Positions 1-5,517 of a stretch of DNA of 6,404 nucleotides are shown one piece after another (within the stretch, counting starts at the first letter, position 1; each line of letters starts with the position of its first letter). The notes under the pieces are model-generated. The model did no database searches, was not told the origin of the DNA, and saw nothing but the letters and a program-made list of their open reading frames with translations. Location of the stretch: positions 1 through 6,404 of the forward strand of contig JAUQPV010000153.1 of NCBI GenBank assembly GCA_030550225.1, in the 5' to 3' direction. This stretch comes from Acidobacteriota bacterium. Lineage in GTDB: Bacteria; Acidobacteriota; HRBIN11. The position numbers and the translations under genes were made by a program.

Positions 1-726
1 GCCGGCAAACGAATCACCGGCCCCTGTCGTGTCGACGACGTCCTCCAGGGGATAGGCCGGAATCGCAAAGACGCTGTCGTCTCGAAACAGGAGCGCTCCG
101 TAGCCGCCCCGCTTGATGATTAAGTCAAACGATCCCCACCGTCGGATGACCTGGGCGGCCTTCACGACGTTGTGTTCCCCGGCCAGCAGGCGGGCCTCCC
201 CTTCGTTGATCAGGACGCAGTCGACCCGTTCCAGGACCCGGAGGAGCGCCGGCCGGGTGTGCTCGATCCAGAAGTCCCGGGTATCACAGGCCACGAGTCG
301 GGGCCGTCGATCCAGTTGGTCCAGGACCCGAAGCTGAAGCTCGGGGTCGATGGCGGCCAGGAACAGGACCTCTGGCGCCCGGTAGGCTGGCGGGAGGACG
401 GGGTCAAACTGCGTCAAGACATTCAGCCGGGTCTCCAGCGTGTGGGCCTCGTCGAGGGCTCCGTGGTACTCGCCGACCCATCGGAAGGACTCGCCCGGAT
501 AGGTTTGGAGGCCGGCGACGTCGACGCCGCGTTCGACCAAGAGCTGTCGGTCCCCGTCCCGGAAGTCTTCGCCGACGGCGGCGACGAGGCCCACACGGGT
601 AAACAGGGCGGCGGCCAGCGAGAAGTACGTCGCCGAGCCGCCCAAGGCCTCACGGACTTCGCCCATCGGGGTCCGAATCGTGTCGTAGGCGACCGTCCCG
701 ACGACGACCAAGGGGATGGGCCCCAT
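1..726 (-). CDS. PfkB-family sugar/nucleoside kinase, C-terminus cut by window edge
   Basis: Predicted ATP-dependent cytosolic kinase of the PfkB/ribokinase superfamily; the substrate (sugar or nucleoside) cannot be read from the sequence. The frame is open from ATG at 726 to the window edge, giving 242 residues. Seen in it: an N-terminal strand ending in VVVGTVAYD (residues 7-15), the Gly-Gly substrate-side motif GGSATYFS (29-36), INEGEARLL (173-181) and the second PfkB signature DTTGAGDSFAG (232-242), in which Asp238 is the expected catalytic base. Most family members run about 300 residues, so roughly 50-80 C-terminal residues lie outside. The start is fixed by a GGGAGGT Shine-Dalgarno 6 nt upstream. 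It lies 75 nt downstream of ftsY on the same strand and is probably co-transcribed with it. The family is certain; the function is not. Confidence 0.93.
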   Translation of the reverse strand, partial: MGPIPLVVVGTVAYDTIRTPMGEVREALGGSATYFSLAAALFTRVGLVAAVGEDFRDGDRQLLVERGVDVAGLQTYPGESFRWVGEYHGALDEAHTLETRLNVLTQFDPVLPPAYRAPEVLFLAAIDPELQLRVLDQLDRRPRLVACDTRDFWIEHTRPALLRVLERVDCVLINEGEARLLAGEHNVVKAAQVIRRWGSFDLIIKRGGYGALLFRDDSVFAIPAYPLEDVVDTTGAGDSFAG

Positions 727-732
727 CCGCTT

Positions 733-739
733 ACCTCCC
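733..739 (-). promoter_or_regulatory. Ribosome binding site of the PfkB-family kinase gene
   Basis: On the minus strand the sequence reads GGGAGGT, six bases before the ATG at 726. It is a strong Shine-Dalgarno match and decides the start codon. Confidence 0.75.
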
Positions 740-762
740 ACCGGTCTCAGGTATTCGTGTCA

Positions 763-799
763 GGTGCTGGGCGAAGGACGTAACCCGACACCCAGCACC
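763..799 (-). other. Intercistronic stem-loop between ftsY and the kinase gene
   Basis: GGTGCTGGG at 763-771 and CCCAGCACC at 791-799 are perfect complements: a 9-bp stem, seven of nine pairs G-C, with a 19-nt loop. It starts just after the ftsY stop codon. No U-rich run follows on the minus strand, so it does not look like a standard intrinsic terminator. An mRNA stabilising or processing hairpin that separates expression of the two genes is a reasonable reading. Confidence 0.5.
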
Positions 800-801
800 G
801 A

Positions 802-1725
802 CTACGCCTCCCACTCCTCCGGTGACCCGACCAGGGCCTGGGCGAACTCCCGCGGCGAGAAGGGAACCAGGTCCGTCGCCCTTTCCCCGACGCCCAGGAA
901 GCGCACGGGGACCTTCAATTGGTCGACGATGGAAAGGACGGCACCGCCCTTGGCCGTCCCGTCCAGCTTCGTCAGGATAAGGCCCGTCAGGGGCGTAACC
1001 TCCCGGAAGACGCGGGCCTGCTGGAGGGCATTTTGACCCATCGTGGCGTCCAGGACCAGGAACGTCTCGTGGGGCGCGCCTTCGACCTGCTGGCGGGCAA
1101 TACGGGTTAACTTTTCGAGTTCCCGCATGAGGTTCGCCTTCGTATGAAGGCGACCGGCCGTATCGACGAGGAGCACATCGAGCTTCCGAGCCTTCAACGC
1201 CTGGAGGGCATCAAAGAGGACGGCACCCGGGTCGCCGCCGGCCTGATGGGCGATGACGGGCACGCCGAGCCGCTCGGCCCAGATGGCCAACTGGTCGATG
1301 GCCGCCGCCCGGAAGGTATCGGCGGCACAGAGGAGGACCGACCGGCCCTGGCTTTTCAGGAGGTACGCCATCTTGGCGATGGTCGTCGTCTTGCCCGTCC
1401 CGTTGACGCCGACGAAGAAGTACACATGGGGACCGGGACCCGTCGGGGTCTCGACCGGCACGGTCAGCCGCTCCGTCAAGACGTCGACCAAGACCGGCAG
1501 GACCTGCAAGGGCTCCCGGATGAGCGCCCGCTCGGCCCGTCGGCGGGTCTCCCGCGTGATGGCCTCGGCCAGTTCGTAATGAACGTCGGCCACGATCAGG
1601 AGCTCGATGAGCTGGTCCCAAAAGGCCTCGTCGATCAAGCGGCCCGTAAACAGTAGGACGAGCTGATCCCGGAGACGGGCCTGAGTTCTCTGTAAACTTT
1701 CTCGCAGTCGCTGAAGGATACCCAT
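802..1725 (-). CDS. ftsY: Signal recognition particle receptor FtsY
   Basis: SRP-family GTPase that docks ribosome-nascent chain-SRP complexes at the inner membrane for co-translational insertion through SecYEG. The 307 residues form a bare NG core. A helical N domain opens MGILQRLRESLQRTQARL (1-18). The G domain follows with P-loop GVNGTGKT (106-113), the SRP-GTPase insertion motif DTFRAAA (136-142), DTAGR (188-192), guanine-specificity TKLD (252-255) and the closing GVGE motif (278-281). The long acidic A domain of E. coli FtsY (497 aa) is absent, as in many bacteria. An in-frame ATG at 1809 would add 28 residues, but a perfect -10 box lies inside that extension and the added residues are unlike any FtsY start. 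ATG 1725, with GGAG 8 nt upstream, is therefore preferred. It is probably the first gene of an ftsY-kinase operon. Confidence 0.97.
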   Translation of the reverse strand: MGILQRLRESLQRTQARLRDQLVLLFTGRLIDEAFWDQLIELLIVADVHYELAEAITRETRRRAERALIREPLQVLPVLVDVLTERLTVPVETPTGPGPHVYFFVGVNGTGKTTTIAKMAYLLKSQGRSVLLCAADTFRAAAIDQLAIWAERLGVPVIAHQAGGDPGAVLFDALQALKARKLDVLLVDTAGRLHTKANLMRELEKLTRIARQQVEGAPHETFLVLDATMGQNALQQARVFREVTPLTGLILTKLDGTAKGGAVLSIVDQLKVPVRFLGVGERATDLVPFSPREFAQALVGSPEEWEA

Positions 1726-1779
1726 CCAATTCGCTCCGACCCGGATGGCGGTGCCCCAGACCGACCTCGGTGGCGTCGC

Positions 1780-1809
1780 ATTATACGGCCGTCCCTGGTC
1801 AGGGGACAA
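1780..1809 (-). promoter_or_regulatory. Sigma-70-type promoter of ftsY
   Basis: On the minus strand, -35 TTGTCC (1809-1804; 4 of 6 matches to TTGACA), an 18-nt spacer and a perfect -10 TATAAT (1785-1780). Transcription would begin near 1773, leaving a leader of about 48 nt before ATG 1725. This position also rules out the longer ftsY start at 1809. Confidence 0.65.
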
Positions 1810-1848
1810 GGGCTACGGCCCTACCCCCCATAACACAGCCGTTAGCCC
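1810..1848. repeat. Bulged inverted repeat upstream of the ftsY promoter
   Basis: GGGCTACGGC at 1810-1819 faces GCCGTTAGCCC at 1838-1848. The arms pair over 10 bp with one extra T in the right arm and an 18-nt spacer. It begins one base upstream of the ftsY -35 hexamer, where a regulator could bind, and has no terminator-like T run. A regulatory role is inferred only from position. Confidence 0.4.
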
Positions 1849-1884
1849 GTGGAAATGGTGTCGGGACAGCCTTTTCCAGTGCCC

Positions 1885-2040
1885 GGGAAGTACGATTTTT
1901 CAAGCATCGTGATGACGTGACGTCGTGACGACGTGACGAAGCCGGTCCGAGCCGTTCTGCCCCGGTAACGACTTCTTTCCAGACCCCCGTCACGCCATCA
2001 CGTCATCACGACGTCACGATGCTTGAAAAACCGTCTTCCC
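1885..2040. repeat. 156-bp inverted repeat with four 8-bp tandem units in each arm (MITE- or REP-like)
   Basis: Each 48-nt core arm (1892-1939 and 1987-2034) reads inward as ACG, one variable base, TTTTTCAAGCAT, then four consecutive octamers of consensus CGTGAYGN. Left-arm octamers start at 1908, 1916, 1924 and 1932; right-arm octamers occupy 2018-1987 on the opposite strand. The core arms enclose a 47-nt centre. Beyond the core, GGGAAG (1885-1890) pairs with CTTCCC (2035-2040), leaving T1891 bulged. Octamer order and final bases differ between arms, so the flank is a near-perfect inverted repeat while the inner arrays have diverged. I see no transposase and no clear target-site duplication. 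Possibilities are a non-autonomous mobile element, a nucleoid or regulator binding array, or a cruciform-forming element. Confidence 0.85.
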
Positions 2041-2109
2041 TGAAGGGTCGGAAAGGCCGGCCCCATCGGGATTCTCACGGGCCGAACGACTATGTCAAAT
2101 TGGACTGGA

Positions 2110-2138
2110 TTGCTGAGGGATGGAGGGTCCGGTATCAT
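2110..2138 (+). promoter_or_regulatory. Candidate promoter of the acyl-CoA dehydrogenase gene
   Basis: TTGCTG (2110-2115; 3 of 6 at -35) and TATCAT (2133-2138; 5 of 6 at -10) are separated by an optimal 17 nt. Transcription would start near 2145, beside an A/T palindrome. The weak -35 would fit a promoter needing activation or relief of repression. A competing reading of the same bases is the start of a 25-codon leader frame at 2137. Confidence 0.4.
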
Positions 2139-2145
2139 GAAAGGT

Positions 2146-2161
2146 GGAAAAAGTTTTTTCC
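2146..2161. promoter_or_regulatory. A/T-rich palindrome at the predicted transcription start, possible operator
   Basis: GGAAAAAGTTTTTTCC has 7-bp complementary arms (2146-2152 and 2155-2161) around GT. It stands out as an AT-rich island in GC-rich DNA and would overlap the first transcribed bases of the acyl-CoA dehydrogenase unit. A TetR- or FadR-type repressor site would fit a fatty-acid gene, but no regulator gene is visible here. The assignment rests on position and symmetry. Confidence 0.35.
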
Positions 2162-2199
2162 TGGGGGCTGAGAATCGGTCTAAGGCTCAATGCAAGGAC

Positions 2200-2205
2200 G
2201 GAGGT
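2200..2205 (+). promoter_or_regulatory. Ribosome binding site that decides the acyl-CoA dehydrogenase start
   Basis: GGAGGT lies 5 nt before ATG 2211. The other in-frame ATG at 2190 has no such sequence in front of it and would place this ribosome binding site inside the gene, so 2211 is preferred. Confidence 0.7.
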
Positions 2206-2210
2206 CTGTC

Positions 2211-3995
2211 ATGACGGTCAGGACTGAAGCCGAAGTCATGCTCCAGCGGGGAGCCCATTTTCTCATCCAGGACCTCCCGCCGGAGGCCGTATTTACACCG
2301 GAGGACCTCTCGGAAGAGCAACGCATGATCAAGGCGACGGCCTATGAATTCATGGACCGAGAGGTCTTCCCGAATATCGAGCGCCTGGAACATCAAGACC
2401 TGGACCTTTTACGACAGCTCATGCGCAAGTGTGGGGAGCTGGGCCTGCTTTCGGTCGACATCCCGGAGGAGTATGGCGGCCTGGGCCTGGACAAGGTCAG
2501 TAGTGCCGTCGTCGCCGAGGCTGTCGGGCGCTATGCGTCTTTTGCGGCCACGCACGGGGGGCATACGGGTATCGGGACGCTCCCGATCGTCTTTTTCGGA
2601 AATGAGGCCCAGAAACGGAAGTACCTCCCCAAGCTGGCCTCGGGGGAATGGATCGCCGCTTATGCCCTGACGGAGCCCAACGCCGGTTCAGACGCCCTGG
2701 CCGGCCGTGCCTCGGCCGTCCTGACGCCGGACGGGCGCCATTACCGACTCAACGGGACCAAGATCTGGATCACCAACGCCGGTCTGGCGGACGTCTTCAT
2801 CATGTTCGCCAAGATCGATGGGGAGAAGATGTCCTGCTTCATCGTCGAGCGGGCCTTCCCGGGCGTCTCGACAGGCAAAGAAGAGAAGAAGATGGGCATC
2901 AAGGGTTCGAGCACCCGGTCCCTGATCTTGGAGGACGCCCTCGTTCCCGTCGAGAACCTCTTGGGGGAGCCCGGCATCGGCCATAAGATCGCCCTCAACA
3001 TCTTGAACCTGGGCCGCTTCAAGCTGGGGGCTTCTTGCGTAGGGGGTTGTAAGGAAGCCATCCACTATGCGGCCCGGTATGCGGCCGAGCGGTATCAGTT
3101 CGGTCAACCTATCGGGAACTTCGGGGCCATCCAGCACAAGCTGGCCGAGATGGTCGTGCGGGCCTGGGTCGGCGAGAGCATGGTCTACCGGACGGCGGGG
3201 ATGCTGGACCGGGCCCTCCAGGGGAGTTCCTACAGCGACCCGGCCGACATCTTGAAGCGGATCGAGGACTACGCCGTCGAGTGCTCCATCATCAAGGTAG
3301 CGATCAGCGAGTTCTTGGACTATGTCGTGGACGAGTTCGTCCAGATCTACGGGGGCTTCGGATACAGTGCCGAGTATCCCCCGGAACGGGCCTACCGGGA
3401 CGCCCGGATCAACCGGATCTTCGAGGGCACCAACGAAATCAACCGCCTGGTCATCCTCCAGATGATCATGCGGAAAGCCCTTCGGGGCCAACTGGACTTG
3501 GTGCGGGCCGTCGCCGAGGTCCAGAAGGACATCCTGGTCCCCCTGCGACCCGGCTTCGATACGGGACCATGGGCGGCGGAACGGGCCATGCTCCAGCAAG
3601 CCCGGAAGGTCTTCCTCATCCTGGCGGGCAAGGCCTACGAGCGGTTCCTGGACCAGTTGGCCGACCAGCAGGAGATGATCTTCATCCTGAGTGACCTGGC
3701 GATAGACATTTACGCCATGGAGAGCGCCCTCCTGCGGGCGATGAAGCTGGAGGCTTCGGGGCGGTCCATCGACCTCGAGCGGGACATCGTACAGGTCTTT
3801 TTCCAGGACGTGTGGTCTCGTCTGGACGGCTACATCCGGGAGGCCGTCCCCCTGTTAGCAGAAGGGGACGACCGGCGGGCCTTGTGGGGCGCCCTCCGGA
3901 AGTACCAGTGGGCCGAGCCCCAGAATGCCGTCGCCGCCCGTCGGCGAATCGCCCGGGCCTGCCTGGCGCAAAAGCGGTATCCCCTGACCGTGTAA
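2211..3995 (+). CDS. Acyl-CoA dehydrogenase, long/very-long-chain (VLCAD-like) type
   Basis: FAD-dependent enzyme for the first beta-oxidation step, acyl-CoA to trans-2-enoyl-CoA, passing electrons to electron-transfer flavoprotein. The 594 residues have the usual order: N-terminal helical domain; beta domain with signature 1, YALTEPNAGSDA (151-162), and the substrate-side segment GTKIWITNAG; then the C-terminal helical domain with RYQFGQPIG (294-302) and signature 2 beginning QIYGGFGY (378-385). The expected catalytic base is Glu405 in IFEGTNEI. About 190 residues follow the catalytic Glu. That is far more than in the roughly 380-residue short/medium-chain enzymes and matches the extended C-terminal layout of VLCAD, ACAD9 and B. 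subtilis FadE-type proteins, which favours long acyl chains and possible membrane association. ATG 2211 is chosen from its GGAGGT. The downstream gene starts after 9 nt. Chain-length specificity is inferred. Confidence 0.95.
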   Translation: MTVRTEAEVMLQRGAHFLIQDLPPEAVFTPEDLSEEQRMIKATAYEFMDREVFPNIERLEHQDLDLLRQLMRKCGELGLLSVDIPEEYGGLGLDKVSSAVVAEAVGRYASFAATHGGHTGIGTLPIVFFGNEAQKRKYLPKLASGEWIAAYALTEPNAGSDALAGRASAVLTPDGRHYRLNGTKIWITNAGLADVFIMFAKIDGEKMSCFIVERAFPGVSTGKEEKKMGIKGSSTRSLILEDALVPVENLLGEPGIGHKIALNILNLGRFKLGASCVGGCKEAIHYAARYAAERYQFGQPIGNFGAIQHKLAEMVVRAWVGESMVYRTAGMLDRALQGSSYSDPADILKRIEDYAVECSIIKVAISEFLDYVVDEFVQIYGGFGYSAEYPPERAYRDARINRIFEGTNEINRLVILQMIMRKALRGQLDLVRAVAEVQKDILVPLRPGFDTGPWAAERAMLQQARKVFLILAGKAYERFLDQLADQQEMIFILSDLAIDIYAMESALLRAMKLEASGRSIDLERDIVQVFFQDVWSRLDGYIREAVPLLAEGDDRRALWGALRKYQWAEPQNAVAARRRIARACLAQKRYPLTV

Positions 3996-4004
3996 GCGGA
4001 TGCG

Positions 4005-4679
4005 ATGGACGTAAAGCGCTGGGGTTTGTCCCTACTCGTGGCCGTTGTATTGGGACTCTTGGGACTCTCGGGCGGACCCGACTACCGCCGGCGGCCCCTG
4101 CGAGTCCTCTGCATCGGTGACGACTGGGTCGCCTCGGAGGTACCCCTCTATCTGTGGCAGTCTCTTCAAGCCCGGCTCGGACCGGTCGAGGTCTTCAACG
4201 AGGGTCGCTTTCAGCATAGTGCCCACGACATCTTACAGTTCACAAAGAATGACTATGAGGGGCTGGCCAACCTCCGGCCCGACGTCGTCTTTCTCCTCGT
4301 CGGCGTCCAGGACGGCCTCCGGGGATACCCGACGCCCCATCGGCTGTGCGATGACGTGCGGCGGACCATCCGATTGGCAAAGACGTGGCAGAATCCGGAA
4401 GGCCGCCCGACCCTCGTGATCCTGACGCCCCTTCCCGATCAGGTCTTGCCCGGGGGTGCCCCGGCGCCCGCCGAGTTTACTCGGCGGGCTCGGGCTGAGA
4501 TAAACCCCTGCTTTCAGGACATCGCCGACCGGGAGGGCATCCCCTTGGTCGACCTGGAAGCCCTCCCCGTGCCTGACGACCCGACACCGGAAGCTCTCTC
4601 CCGCTGGCTGGCCCTGGCGTGGTTCCGGACCCTGATGCCCTATACGGGCCTCCGGACCCTGCCGGACCGACTGGAATGA
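4005..4679 (+). CDS. Exported or membrane-anchored SGNH/GDSL-like protein lacking the catalytic residues
   Basis: A 224-residue protein with a basic N-terminus and a hydrophobic stretch (about residues 6-23), read as a signal peptide or single anchor. What follows resembles the SGNH-hydrolase fold: block I strand PLRVLCIGDDW (31-41), a block II-like NEG (65-67), block III strand DVVFLLVGVQD (93-103), strand TLVILTPLP (126-134) and IPLVDLEAL (169-177). The usual catalytic serine after Gly-Asp is Asp40, the block III Asn is Gln102, and the closing Asp-x-x-His appears as DDPT (181-184) without His. It may therefore bind rather than hydrolyse, or the family match is only structural. It starts 9 nt after the acyl-CoA dehydrogenase stop with no clear Shine-Dalgarno, which suggests translational coupling. 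An 11-bp perfect inverted repeat lies within the gene. The gene looks real; the function is unknown. Confidence 0.72.
   Translation: MDVKRWGLSLLVAVVLGLLGLSGGPDYRRRPLRVLCIGDDWVASEVPLYLWQSLQARLGPVEVFNEGRFQHSAHDILQFTKNDYEGLANLRPDVVFLLVGVQDGLRGYPTPHRLCDDVRRTIRLAKTWQNPEGRPTLVILTPLPDQVLPGGAPAPAEFTRRARAEINPCFQDIADREGIPLVDLEALPVPDDPTPEALSRWLALAWFRTLMPYTGLRTLPDRLE
4466..4489. repeat. Perfect 11-bp inverted repeat inside the SGNH-like gene
   Basis: GCCCGCCGAGT (4466-4476) and ACTCGGCGGGC (4479-4489) are exact complements with TT between. In frame it encodes about APAEFTRRA near residue 155-162. No U-rich run follows. It may be a chance product of GC-rich codons, an internal mRNA hairpin, or the trace of an inserted palindrome. 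Confidence 0.6.
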
Positions 4680-4683
4680 AAAA

Positions 4684-4819
4684 GGAGCGCAGGCGTCCTC
4701 GCCTGTGGGAGCGCAGGCGTCCTCGCCTGCGGAAGGGCAGACGTCCCCGTCTGCGGGAGGGTGGGCGTCCTCGCCTGCCTACGTCCCCGCCTGCGGGAAC
4801 GTAGGCTTCCCGGCCTGAT
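4684..4819. repeat. 24-bp palindromic tandem repeat array upstream of trpF
   Basis: Nearly six head-to-tail units fill the gap between the SGNH-like gene and trpF: 4684-4707, 4708-4731, 4732-4755, 4756-4778 (23 nt), 4779-4795 (first 7 nt lost) and 4796-4819. Each full unit opens with a variable purine-rich stretch (GGAGCGC in the first two), followed by a hairpin. In unit 2 the hairpin is GCAGGCG, loop TCCT, CGCCTGC. Unit 3 has GCAGACG with CGTCTGC: both stem strands change so that pairing is kept. Unit 4 keeps the stem only with two G-T wobbles. The early units are nearly identical and the later ones diverged. With no U-tract these are not simple terminators. A REP/BIME-like element or mRNA-stabilising array is plausible. 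Confidence 0.9.
4778..4805 (+). other. Composite stem-loop just upstream of trpF
   Basis: CCTACGT (4778-4784) pairs with ACGTAGG (4799-4805). Inside it CCC (4785-4787) pairs with GGG (4795-4797), leaving A4798 bulged and a 7-nt loop. It spans repeat units 4 to 6 of the 24-bp array and ends 25 nt before the trpF ATG. It could affect trpF transcript stability or translation, but no anti-terminator partner or leader peptide is visible. Confidence 0.45.
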
Positions 4820-4830
4820 GGAAGAGACCA

Positions 4831-5517
4831 ATGTTGGAACGACGTCCGTTTCCCCACGTGAAGGTGTGCGGTATCACACGGCCTGCCGATGCCCAGGCGG
4901 CGGCCCAGGCGGGGGCTCACTTCATCGGCTTGGTCTTTTATGAACGGAGCCCCCGCTACGTCTCCGACGACCAGGCGGCGGCTGTCTTGGCCGTTCTGCC
5001 AGACCCGGTGACGCCCGTCGCCGTCCTCGTGGACCCCTCGCCGGAACGGCTCGCCGCCGTCTACCGACTGGGGATTCGATGGGTTCAATTGAGCGGTCAT
5101 GAGACGCCTGACTTTGTGAAGAGCCTCCGAGCGCGATGGCCGGACTTGCAGGTCATAAAGGCCCTGCATATCGCCACCCGGGCCGATGCCGACCGAGCCG
5201 GGGATTATATCCGTCTTGTCGACGGATTCCTCTTGGACACCCGTCAGGCAGGTCGGTACGGCGGAACGGGCACGGCCTTTGACTGGACCTTAGTCGCTGA
5301 CTGGTCCTACGGTCCGTATTTGTTAGCCGGTGGCCTCTCGATCGACCGACTCCCCGAGGCCTGGGTCTGGTGGCAGACGCATCCGGCATGCGTCGGATTC
5401 GACCTGTCGAGCGCCTTGGAAGCTCGCCCCGGCGTGAAAGATCCGGAAAAGATCCGGGACTTCTTTCGGTTGTATGACCGTCTGGGCAGGTCGGTAGTTC
5501 GGCAGGGGGACAGATAG
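4831..5517 (+). CDS. trpF: Phosphoribosylanthranilate isomerase TrpF
   Basis: Cytosolic (beta/alpha)8-barrel enzyme of tryptophan synthesis that performs the Amadori rearrangement of N-(5'-phosphoribosyl)-anthranilate to CdRP. The 228 residues show the family motifs in order: KVCGIT (11-16, catalytic-base Cys13), FIGLVFYERSPRYV (31-44), VQLSGHE (85-91), FLLDT with general-acid Asp136, the phosphate-binding YGGTGTAFDW (143-152), LAGGLS (165-170) and GFDLSSALEARPGVKD (189-204). The first barrel-strand motif near residue 85 is usually VQLHG; here His is Ser. GGAAG lies 6 nt before ATG 4831. The last ten codons and the TAG stop lie inside an 8-bp tandem array, so the tail after about residue 218 is repeat-derived and unlikely to be conserved. 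No other trp gene is in view. A 24-bp hairpin array precedes it and a glycosyltransferase follows. Confidence 0.97.
   Translation: MLERRPFPHVKVCGITRPADAQAAAQAGAHFIGLVFYERSPRYVSDDQAAAVLAVLPDPVTPVAVLVDPSPERLAAVYRLGIRWVQLSGHETPDFVKSLRARWPDLQVIKALHIATRADADRAGDYIRLVDGFLLDTRQAGRYGGTGTAFDWTLVADWSYGPYLLAGGLSIDRLPEAWVWWQTHPACVGFDLSSALEARPGVKDPEKIRDFFRLYDRLGRSVVRQGDR

Larger units (their letters stand above)
1726..2210. other. Divergent intergenic region between ftsY and the acyl-CoA dehydrogenase gene
   Basis: A 485-nt stretch with no convincing protein gene. From left to right it holds the ftsY leader and promoter, a bulged 10-bp inverted repeat directly upstream of the ftsY -35 box, a 156-bp dyad built of 8-bp tandem units, about 70 nt in which I see no clear element, then a candidate rightward promoter, an A/T palindrome and the ribosome binding site of the acyl-CoA dehydrogenase gene. 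Short frames inside it have no family resemblance and several read through the repeats. Confidence 0.7.

Noticed and set aside
172..783. 203-codon plus-strand frame opposite the PfkB kinase
   Set aside because: The minus strand carries complete PfkB signatures through the same bases; the plus-strand product is compositionally biased and unrecognisable.
1726..1809. N-terminal extension of FtsY from an ATG at 1809
   Set aside because: A perfect TATAAT with a fitting -35 lies inside it, the added 28 residues have no FtsY resemblance, and ATG 1725 begins the typical N-domain helix.
1885..2040. Replication origin or plasmid iterons
   Set aside because: The units are 8 bp and arranged as an inverted dyad; there are no DnaA boxes, no AT-rich unwinding element and no replication gene nearby.
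2190..2210. Earlier in-frame start of the acyl-CoA dehydrogenase at 2190
   Set aside because: The strong GGAGGT sits between the two ATGs and serves 2211; no comparable ribosome binding site precedes 2190.
2688..3599. 303-codon minus-strand frame inside the acyl-CoA dehydrogenase gene
   Set aside because: It is the antisense shadow of a clearly conserved enzyme in GC-rich DNA, and its translation resembles no family.
4051..4068. Tandem TGGGACTCT in the SGNH-like gene
   Set aside because: Only two copies, encoding Leu/Gly residues of the hydrophobic N-terminal segment; ordinary low complexity.
4684..4819. CRISPR array
   Set aside because: The units are contiguous 24-bp copies without unique spacers, and no cas gene is present.
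4684..4819. Intrinsic terminators of the SGNH-like gene
   Set aside because: The hairpins are stable but none is followed by a U-rich run.
4477..5169. 230-codon minus-strand frame across the 24-bp repeat array
   Set aside because: It runs antisense through the SGNH-like gene and trpF, and its repetitive arginine/glycine-rich middle is only the translated repeat.
5434..5455. 9-bp direct repeat AAGATCCGG within trpF
   Set aside because: It encodes conserved-looking TrpF residues (KDPEKIRD) and is explained by repeated codon use.
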